DNA of 6,697 bases from a bacterium (GTDB lineage: Bacteria; Krumholzibacteriota; Krumholzibacteriia; LZORAL124-64-63): the NCBI GenBank assembly GCA_030635025.1, contig DAOVZQ010000147.1, positions 1 to 6,697 of the forward strand, given 5' to 3'. A program made the position numbers and the translations under genes. This document shows, piece by piece, positions 1 through 5,113 of this stretch (the first letter of the stretch is position 1; the number at the start of each line of letters is the position of its first letter). Under the pieces are notes generated by a model, which did no database searches, had not been told where the DNA came from, and saw only the letters and a list, made by a program, of their open reading frames with translations.

Positions 1-1
1 C

Positions 2-667
2 GAAACCTTTGAGCACGCTGAGCGTCTGCCGACGGATGATCCCCTCCGCACAGAGGTCCTCGCCTTGGCTGCAAAGGCGCAATCCTTGTTGACCGAAGAT
101 GATCCGCCGGCGAGTCACATGATGGTCGGGGCCACCTTTCAGGCCATGGGAGACCATGCTGCATCCATACCCAGTTATGAAATCGCTGCGAGGTCTCCCC
201 AAATCGCCCGTGAAGCCCAACTCAATTTGTCCTTGGCCCTCGAACAGGTCGGGCGAAGGGGAGAGGCCCGGGATATCCTGGAACTGCTGATAGAAACACA
301 CGGTGATGATCCCGTCGTACTCAACGCTCTCGGCTATACTCTAGCCGATCAGAACATCGACCTCGAAAGATCCGAACGCCTCATTCGCAACGCGCTGAAG
401 CAGAGCCCTGACAATCCGGCATTTCTGGACTCGCTGGGCTGGCTCTTTTATCGACAAGGCGCATATACCGAGGCTCTCGATTACCTGGTACAGGCAGCCA
501 ACGTTCTGCCCGAGGATCCCGAAATCCTGGAGCATCTGGGGCTGGTGCTGATCGAGCTCGGCCGCCACGAACGCGCCCTGGAGATACTCAAACGCGCGCT
601 TTCGCTTGGGGGTGACGAAACGACTCTCGTGCCGGTCATCAAGGATCTGGAGCCGCTCAAGCCATGA
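2..667 (+). CDS. TPR-repeat protein, 5' end cut by the window edge
   Basis: The reading frame is open from base 2 to a TGA at 665-667, giving 221 visible residues; the true start lies to the left. An internal TTG at 65 is not a credible start because the frame continues upstream with similar TPR-like sequence. The protein is built of about five tandem tetratricopeptide repeats of 34-36 residues. The clearest contain LNALGYTLADQ, LDSLGWLFYRQGAYTEALDY and LEHLGLVLIELGRHERALEI, with the usual Gly/Ala and Pro positions. TPR arrays form helical scaffolds that bind partner proteins. The LGYTLAD...LDSLGW pattern is the kind seen in envelope-associated TPR proteins encoded next to lolB in many Proteobacteria (family knowledge). 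The next gene overlaps the stop by ATGA, so the two are probably translationally coupled. No specific function can be assigned. Confidence 0.9.
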   Translation, partial: ETFEHAERLPTDDPLRTEVLALAAKAQSLLTEDDPPASHMMVGATFQAMGDHAASIPSYEIAARSPQIAREAQLNLSLALEQVGRRGEARDILELLIETHGDDPVVLNALGYTLADQNIDLERSERLIRNALKQSPDNPAFLDSLGWLFYRQGAYTEALDYLVQAANVLPEDPEILEHLGLVLIELGRHERALEILKRALSLGGDETTLVPVIKDLEPLKP

Positions 668-1473
668 ATTCTGCACGTACCATCCGCCTGCTCTTTTGGT
701 TGTCCCTGCTGTTGATGCCGGTACAGTCCGCGGGTCATCAGGACACTCAGACCCGGGATGCTCCCACGGGGGAACTGCATACCGCCGTTTGGCGCTTCAG
801 TGTATGGGGGCGGGAATTTACCGGAGACGCCTGTTGGCTTATGGATGCGGTCGGACGATGGCGCATAGAGTTCGCCGTGGCCGAGGCGATCCGCGAAACA
901 CGGGATACACTGGTATCGCTGCTTGATCAGGAGGGGCAGGGCTGGACGGTGGTATCAACCGACGGTTCGGCTGCGTACATTCAACCATGGCGCGATAAGC
1001 TGGAATCGATCCCCGCACATGAGGCCAACATGATGGGCGCCTTGTTGGAACTGGCCGTAAGCGGGTCCGGATCGGTAGCGGCCCTACGATCAAACGGTGC
1101 CACGGTCAGTGATGCCGGACAGTATCGGATTCGTCCCCGTCTCCCATGGCATACCGGCGTCGAAACCAACGGATCGATGATCGTGGATTGGTCTGGTTCA
1201 TACGAGTCCAATCTGAAAGGAACCCTGGAGGGTAGAGGCCGCGGCCGTGGCGGTCGTGGTGAGATTTGGCGTGTCGACTTCACCGAGCCCGGAGTCTGGA
1301 AACTCAGGTCGTCCCGTCGCAGCGGCGTTTTGCATGTAACCAGTGGACACATATGGCGCGCTGCCTACGATCCAGACGAGGTCTTCCTGCCCATGTGGCC
1401 CTTGGCTGAGCTTCTGCAAATGAAACGATTATCCGGACACGGGACGGGAACTCGACACGCACCGCCGGAGTAG
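664..1473 (+). CDS. Secreted protein of unknown function, possibly LolA/LolB-like
   Basis: This 269-residue protein begins at an ATG overlapping the TPR gene's stop (ATGA). A weak GGAG at 649-652 sits about 11 nt upstream, so translation may rely on coupling. Residues 1-24 form a signal peptide: Arg5 and Arg8, a hydrophobic stretch LLFWLSLLLMPV, then QSA before a likely signal peptidase I cut. There is no lipobox cysteine. The mature part has alternating hydrophobic/polar stretches suggestive of beta strands (FSVWGREFTGDACWLMD, WRIEFAV, GSMIVDWSGSYESNLKGTLEG, EIWRVDF, VWKLRS). Between them lies a Gly/Arg run at residues 190-199 (GRGRGRGGRG). I do not recognise a family with confidence. Its place right after a TPR gene and its beta-rich look would fit a periplasmic lipid-binding LolA/LolB-type fold, but that is inference. 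It could equally be a lineage-specific envelope protein. Confidence 0.75.
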   Translation: MNSARTIRLLFWLSLLLMPVQSAGHQDTQTRDAPTGELHTAVWRFSVWGREFTGDACWLMDAVGRWRIEFAVAEAIRETRDTLVSLLDQEGQGWTVVSTDGSAAYIQPWRDKLESIPAHEANMMGALLELAVSGSGSVAALRSNGATVSDAGQYRIRPRLPWHTGVETNGSMIVDWSGSYESNLKGTLEGRGRGRGGRGEIWRVDFTEPGVWKLRSSRRSGVLHVTSGHIWRAAYDPDEVFLPMWPLAELLQMKRLSGHGTGTRHAPPE

Positions 1474-1500
1474 AACTCCAGTCAATGCCCCGCCACCCCT

Positions 1501-1508
1501 GCGAGGAG
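1501..1508 (+). promoter_or_regulatory. Ribosome binding site deciding the sigma factor start
   Basis: GCGAGGAG ends 6 nt before the ATG at 1515 and is a good Shine-Dalgarno match. It lies downstream of the in-frame ATG at 1485, so it selects 1515 over the longer start. The ten extra residues of the longer form (MPRHPCEEPT) do not look like sigma factor sequence. Confidence 0.75.
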
Positions 1509-1514
1509 CCGACG

Positions 1515-2204
1515 ATGTACATGACAGACAAAACTCCAGATCCGGGCCGACAAGGACGCGCCGCGTATGCCGATCTACGCGACGAGGATTTGATCGCTCT
1601 GGTGCAGCAGGGACAGAAACGGGCCTACGACGAACTGGTCAGGCGTTTCAAGGGTCGTCTGTTCAGTTTCATCCTCAGAATGGTTGCCGATCCGGTCGAA
1701 GCCGAGGAACTGGCCCAGGACACACTCATCCGTGCATATATCCACGCGGACAAGTATCGTGAAATAGCCAGATTCTCCACGTGGCTTTTCACCATCGCAA
1801 CCAATCTGGTTCGTAACCGCGTGCGCAAACGCAAACGTACGCCGTACATGCTGAACCTGGATCCCGCACCGCTGAGCGATGACGACATTCCCCTCGATCC
1901 GCCGGATCCCCACGCTGATCCGACCCTGCAGTTGGAGGGACGCGAACTGGGGGACCTCATGGCCGAAGCGACAGCGCAGATTCCCGAAAAGTATCGGATT
2001 CCCTTTCTGCTGCGCGAGATCGAACAGCTGTCGTACGAAGAGATCCAGCAGGTGACCGGATTGAAGCTGGGGACGGTCCGCTCCCGGATCAACCGGGCTC
2101 GGAACCGTTTCCGCGCGAACATCAAGCCGCTTCTCAGTAACGAGACCCTGCTCGTGGATCTCGAACGCCTCGAAGCCGAGATGAACACCAACGGAGAGAC
2201 CTGA
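1515..2204 (+). CDS. ECF-family RNA polymerase sigma factor (sigma-70 group 4)
   Basis: This 229-residue cytoplasmic protein has the two-domain layout of ECF sigma factors and lacks regions 1 and 3. Region 2 spans about residues 37-106: YDELVRRF, then EAEELAQDTLIRAY for core RNA polymerase and -10 recognition, then RFSTWLFTIATNLVRNRVRK for promoter melting. An acidic, proline-rich linker (about 115-140, with SDDDIPLDPPDPHADP) follows. Region 4 spans about 146-200 (IPEKYRIPFLLREIEQLSYEEI...LKLGTVRSRINRARNRF), the helix-turn-helix that reads the -35 element. The start at 1515 is set by the RBS just upstream; a further ATG at 1521 is too far from it. The anti-sigma gene follows after 20 nt, the usual arrangement in which the anti-sigma holds the sigma until a signal releases it. 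ECF factors often transcribe their own operon, but I found no convincing GGAAC-type autoregulated promoter in the 41-nt gap upstream. Confidence 0.96.
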   Translation: MYMTDKTPDPGRQGRAAYADLRDEDLIALVQQGQKRAYDELVRRFKGRLFSFILRMVADPVEAEELAQDTLIRAYIHADKYREIARFSTWLFTIATNLVRNRVRKRKRTPYMLNLDPAPLSDDDIPLDPPDPHADPTLQLEGRELGDLMAEATAQIPEKYRIPFLLREIEQLSYEEIQQVTGLKLGTVRSRINRARNRFRANIKPLLSNETLLVDLERLEAEMNTNGET

Positions 2205-2224
2205 CAACGTCCTGGAGGACATTG

Positions 2225-2980
2225 ATGCTCTGTTTCACGTCAAGGAAACTAATCAACCAGGAGATGGACGGCCTGCTGCCGGCCCGTAAGCTTCGATCGC
2301 TCGAAGAGCACGTAGGACGTTGCACCGCTTGTGCAGGTTATCGTGGAGACCTCGAGAGGGGGCGCCGTTTGCTGAGGGCTACAACCGCCGAGCCTTCGGA
2401 GTCTTTCGAGTGGACGCTACAGCTCAAGTTGAATCGCGCCATGAAGGAGGCCGCCGGGAACGGTATCCCGTGGGAGGAGCCATCCCGTGGACCCGCCGAC
2501 TGGCTGCGTTCCTTCGCCTTTTCCTCGCTGGCGGGCGTTGCCGTCGCCGTGGCGTTCGCGATCTGGGTGATGCCTCATACCGTGGGCTCGCCATCCGCTA
2601 CCGGCGAGTATCAAATCGCCGAGACCGTTGCAGACGGTTCCGTTTCACCGGTCACACTGAGCGCAGGTGACTCGGATCGGCGATCCCTGAACCAACCTCG
2701 CTACAGGACCCTGCTGCCGGGGGCGGGCGGATTTGGGCAAACGGTGAGTGGAGGTCGCGTAACTCGACCCAATCTCCTCGACCGTTCGGGCTGGGTGCCT
2801 TCCACCTGGAGCGGCGCCGATATCGAGGATCTTACGGCCATTGCCAATCTGCGCGATGAGAACGGACGTTTACGATTCATGCTGCAGCAGATGCAGTCGG
2901 AGAACACCAATCTTAAATCGTTGCTTGCAGACGTGGAAATCAACTATCTTGAATCTGATAGCAGTGAGGAGACGCATTGA
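2225..2980 (+). CDS. Zinc-finger transmembrane anti-sigma factor with coiled-coil tail
   Basis: This 251-residue protein starts at ATG 2225, with GGAGG at 2214-2218 spaced 6 nt; a TTG at 2222 is in frame but too close to that site. The N-terminal anti-sigma domain carries Cys3 and the HxxxCxxC motif (His29, Cys33, Cys36). The Cys3-to-His29 distance of 26 matches the zinc-binding ZAS layout known from RsrA. One hydrophobic segment (about residues 96-116, FAFSSLAGVAVAVAFAIWVM) should span the inner membrane, leaving about 135 residues outside the cytoplasm. That part is Ser/Gly/Pro-rich (about 120-195) and ends in a likely coiled coil (about 200-240, NLRDENGRLRFMLQQMQ). By family analogy the cytoplasmic domain sequesters the sigma factor encoded just upstream. 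The outer part may sense envelope state or bind a partner such as the downstream lipoprotein; this is inference. Confidence 0.88.
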   Translation: MLCFTSRKLINQEMDGLLPARKLRSLEEHVGRCTACAGYRGDLERGRRLLRATTAEPSESFEWTLQLKLNRAMKEAAGNGIPWEEPSRGPADWLRSFAFSSLAGVAVAVAFAIWVMPHTVGSPSATGEYQIAETVADGSVSPVTLSAGDSDRRSLNQPRYRTLLPGAGGFGQTVSGGRVTRPNLLDRSGWVPSTWSGADIEDLTAIANLRDENGRLRFMLQQMQSENTNLKSLLADVEINYLESDSSEETH

Positions 2981-2990
2981 TCCCAGATTC

Positions 2991-2994
2991 GGAG
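2991..2994 (+). promoter_or_regulatory. Ribosome binding site deciding the lipoprotein start
   Basis: GGAG lies 8 nt before ATG 3003. The same frame stays open upstream to 2841, inside the anti-sigma gene. Only the 3003 start gives an N-terminus that is a lipoprotein signal peptide. Confidence 0.65.
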
Positions 2995-3002
2995 TAGTAA
3001 CC

Positions 3003-4070
3003 ATGTCGAGTATATTGCGTGCCGTCACGATTCTCGGGGCGGCACTCGTATTTATCCCGCAGTTGATCGGGTGCCAGACGGAGGGCCGGGACAGCATTAT
3101 TTCAGCAGTGGGATCCTACGGCGATATAGCCGTGATGCTGTCCGATCCCGAACTCGATACACATCTGACGGGCTTCCGTGACACTCTGAGTCCCAAGCAG
3201 TCCTTCATCATCAGGCAAGAGGACACATACCGCTTCTACGATTTCCCTCCTGATCGATGGCGCGATGGTCGCAACTACCGCAACATTCTGATCGTCTGTC
3301 GCTGGGGGTCGGGCGGCGATGTCGAATCCGTGGTCAAGAAAGTCCTGTCCGACCAGACTCTCAAACAGCTTACCTCCGGTCGTGGAGGGGTGGTGACCGT
3401 TCGGGATCCTTTCTTCCGCAACCAGTTGGCCATCGTGGCTGTGGCTCGCAATCCGAACGATCTGGTGCGCTCCCTCAATGGTCGCGCCGAAGCCCTGCGC
3501 GACACATTGGCCCGTGATATCGACCGGCGTATCGTCGCGGACAACCGCCGGCAAGGCCTGTTGCCGGGAATTGCCGAGAACGCCTGGCGGCGGTTCGGGT
3601 TCGCAATTGAGTTGCCGGACGTATTTCAAGAGAACCAGACGCGCCCCGGCGGCTTTTCCGGTGTGGAATGGATTCGCACCGACACGGCCGTACGGGGAGT
3701 AACCATTGCGTGGGAAGAAACAGGGTCTCCGACGCATCGGCTTGAAGACCGCGATGGTCTTGCGGACCTGCGAGCCCGCATGGGGGAGGCCATGCACGAC
3801 GAAGGCGTGATCGACGTGGAGTCCTTCGTTTGGAGCCGTGAAACGGTCGCAGGACTACCGGCCGTGAAGTTGGCCGGAAACTGGACCAGTCGTCGTGTCG
3901 AAGTCGGAGGTCCATTCTGGTGCTATTTCGTGGCGGACGAGTCTCGTGGACGCGTGTATTGCCTGGACCTACTAGTCTACGCTCCCAACAAGGAGAAGAT
4001 GGACTATTTCCGCCGGCTCCGGGCAACTTTGGAAACCTTTGCTCTTATTGAACCAAGCCCACACTCGTAG
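3003..4070 (+). CDS. DUF4837-like outer-envelope lipoprotein
   Basis: This 355-residue protein has a lipoprotein signal peptide: Arg6, a hydrophobic core (VTILGAALVFIPQ) and lipobox LIGC with the acylated cysteine at residue 24. The +2 residue is Gln, not Asp, which is compatible with export to the outer membrane where Lol-type sorting rules apply. Several stretches match the DUF4837 pattern as I recall it: an N-terminal strand SYGDIAVML after the anchor, a YRNILIV strand at about 92-98, and a C-terminal block with KLAGNW, VGGPFWCYFVADE, LLVYAPNKEKMDYFRRL and LETF at about 289-346. The family has no established biochemical function. The gene starts 22 nt after the anti-sigma stop and ends 23 nt before the beta-barrel gene, so it is part of the sigma operon. 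It may be a regulon output or a signal input to the anti-sigma factor; the sequence does not say which. Confidence 0.85.
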   Translation: MSSILRAVTILGAALVFIPQLIGCQTEGRDSIISAVGSYGDIAVMLSDPELDTHLTGFRDTLSPKQSFIIRQEDTYRFYDFPPDRWRDGRNYRNILIVCRWGSGGDVESVVKKVLSDQTLKQLTSGRGGVVTVRDPFFRNQLAIVAVARNPNDLVRSLNGRAEALRDTLARDIDRRIVADNRRQGLLPGIAENAWRRFGFAIELPDVFQENQTRPGGFSGVEWIRTDTAVRGVTIAWEETGSPTHRLEDRDGLADLRARMGEAMHDEGVIDVESFVWSRETVAGLPAVKLAGNWTSRRVEVGGPFWCYFVADESRGRVYCLDLLVYAPNKEKMDYFRRLRATLETFALIEPSPHS

Positions 4071-4093
4071 AAGACCGAAGAGGAGTCGTCCGG

Positions 4094-4867
4094 ATGCGCA
4101 CTCGATCACAAGATAAACGACCCGTCGTTATTCTCCTGGCTTTGCTGCTTTTGCCGGTTGTGGTGGGAGAGGCCGACGCCGTACTGGCCGATGCACGTGT
4201 CGTGGAGGCCTCGAGTGTCCGGACAGTACCCGAGTCGCTTTCGGATGCCGACTCCAGGCCGACCTGGACGTTCGACGTGGGAGGCGGAGTCAGCGCGGGG
4301 GGGGATTTGTTTCGTGTGCGTAGTGATGACGACCAATTGTGGACGATTCCCGCAGGTGGCACCACTTTCACATCCAGCCGGTTCACAGTAACCTTGGACG
4401 AGAGCGCAATCGTTTCTTTGGGTTTGGCCCGGCGCATGACTGCCCGTGGTTGGCTGCGTATCGATTTTTCCTGGACCGAGATGAACGCCACCGCCTTGGC
4501 CAAGGATGGCGAGTTTGTAACACCCGTCTTATTCGACAGTTTGACAATGGCCCGGGCAGGTCTGACCTGGCAACAGAGGTTGGCCGATGCGTCTTTTTCT
4601 CCCTATGTCGTGATAGGACTTTGTTACCAGGATGTAAGCAGCAAGGCTGAGTATTTGAAACAGTCGGGGCTGGCTCCGAAATTCGGCATGGGCTCTGTTT
4701 ATAGTCTTTCCGGAGCATGGCGGGTTCGCATGGAGCTCACTGATACGATTTACCAGTTCGATTCCTCCGGGATTCAAGACGAGGCCTGGCCTTCGGGGAC
4801 GGTCTACACCGAGTTGGGGCCGCAGCATCTTGTTGTTGTTGAACTCGGGTTGATGATTGTCTTCTGA
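4094..4867 (+). CDS. Predicted outer-membrane beta-barrel protein
   Basis: This 257-residue protein starts at ATG 4094, 8 nt after AGGAG (4081-4085). Residues 1-33 form a signal peptide with Arg/Lys at the N-terminus, a core VVILLALLLLPVVV and possible cleavage after an ADA motif. The mature part is rich in amphipathic strands (WTFDVGGGVSAGGDLF, FTVTLDESAIVSLGLARRM, GWLRIDFSWTEM, ARAGLTWQQRL, FSPYVVIGLCYQDV, WRVRMELTDTIYQF). It ends with HLVVVELGLMIVF; a terminal Phe preceded by alternating hydrophobics is the usual outer-membrane barrel C-terminal signal recognised by BamA. About eight strands would fit an OmpW/OmpX-size barrel. I cannot name a specific family. It is the last gene of the run. 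An eight-G run lies in codons 68-71, and the stop codon falls inside the left arm of a long inverted repeat. Confidence 0.8.
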   Translation: MRTRSQDKRPVVILLALLLLPVVVGEADAVLADARVVEASSVRTVPESLSDADSRPTWTFDVGGGVSAGGDLFRVRSDDDQLWTIPAGGTTFTSSRFTVTLDESAIVSLGLARRMTARGWLRIDFSWTEMNATALAKDGEFVTPVLFDSLTMARAGLTWQQRLADASFSPYVVIGLCYQDVSSKAEYLKQSGLAPKFGMGSVYSLSGAWRVRMELTDTIYQFDSSGIQDEAWPSGTVYTELGPQHLVVVELGLMIVF

Positions 4868-4950
4868 TGAGTTATTTCAGAAAATCTAAACGTCATGATA
4901 ATGTTAGTTATTGTCACTTTGTGTGCGATTAATGGGATACCTCATCAGAA
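4862..4950 (+). repeat. Long inverted repeat / RNA hairpin over the barrel gene's stop
   Basis: TTCTGATGAG (4862-4871) is exactly complementary to CTCATCAGAA (4941-4950). After one T/C mismatch (4872 with 4940), pairing continues over 4873-4879 with 4933-4939, including two G-U wobbles. The result is a 17-pair stem with 18-nt arms around a 53-nt AT-rich loop (4880-4932). The wobbles pair only in + strand RNA, which favours an mRNA structure over a DNA element. No U-run follows the right arm, so it is not a canonical intrinsic terminator. It may protect the 3' end of the operon mRNA. Confidence 0.6.
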
Positions 4951-5025
4951 CGCCATAATGGGTGGTAGCGCAAGGTATTACGTACGCCGTGCTGCAGATA
5001 TACTGTTTCTGCTCTGATATTCGGG

Positions 5026-5053
5026 TTGCGTATCGCGGCGAGATGCGTATACT
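5026..5053 (+). promoter_or_regulatory. Candidate sigma-70-type promoter for the parA gene
   Basis: TTGCGT (5026-5031), 16 nt of spacer, then TATACT (5048-5053), a five-of-six match to the -10 consensus. Transcription would start near 5060, leaving a leader of about 54 nt. Short arms ATGC and GCAT (5043-5046 and 5055-5058) flank the -10 and could be part of an operator, though arms this short occur by chance. Confidence 0.4.
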
Positions 5054-5100
5054 TGCATGCTTGTCCCCATTCCACACGATTACCGCCTCCGCGCCGAAAA

Positions 5101-5105
5101 GGGAG
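5101..5105 (+). promoter_or_regulatory. Ribosome binding site deciding the parA start
   Basis: GGGAG lies 8 nt before ATG 5114. It supports this start over the in-frame ATG at 5057, which would put a non-conserved 19-residue extension before the family's normal N-terminus and would precede the predicted transcription start. Confidence 0.7.
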
Positions 5106-5113
5106 AACTCCAT

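Larger units (their letters stand above)
4868..5113. other. Intergenic region between barrel gene and parA
   Basis: This 246-nt gap has no convincing gene. Its first part is strongly AT-rich (4871-4930 is 30% G+C by hand count), unlike the GC-rich flanks. It contains most of the long inverted repeat and a candidate promoter for parA. A 21-codon ORF (4867-4932) starts on the barrel gene's stop (TGATG). A second TATACT at 4999-5004 has no matching -35. No ParB-binding (parS-like) palindrome was recognised. Confidence 0.7.

Noticed and set aside
1447..1500. ECF-type autoregulated promoter (GGAAC at 1447-1451, second GAACTC at 1473-1478) before the sigma gene
   Set aside because: No GTC/TCTA-type -10 occurs 16-17 nt after either element; the GTC at 1481 is about 29 nt from the first and 2 nt from the second.
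1485..1514. Longer sigma factor start at ATG 1485
   Set aside because: It has no RBS, and the strong RBS at 1501-1508 lies within the extension and points to 1515.
1575..2222. Two long minus-strand open frames (215 and 188 codons) opposite the sigma factor gene
   Set aside because: They mirror a clear ECF sigma gene, and their translations show no domain-like pattern; they are shadows of GC-rich coding sequence.
2841..3002. Longer start for the lipoprotein inside the anti-sigma gene
   Set aside because: The extension overlaps the anti-sigma coding region in another frame and would bury the lipoprotein signal peptide.
4862..4950. Integron attC site (AT-rich hairpin of suitable length between genes)
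   Set aside because: The ends lack the GTTRRRY / RYYYAAC core boxes, the arms are near-perfect rather than carrying the extrahelical bases of attC, and no integrase or cassette array is present.
5057..5113. Longer ParA with a 19-residue N-terminal extension
   Set aside because: ATG 5057 lies before the predicted transcription start and has no RBS; 5114 has GGGAG and the normal family N-terminus.
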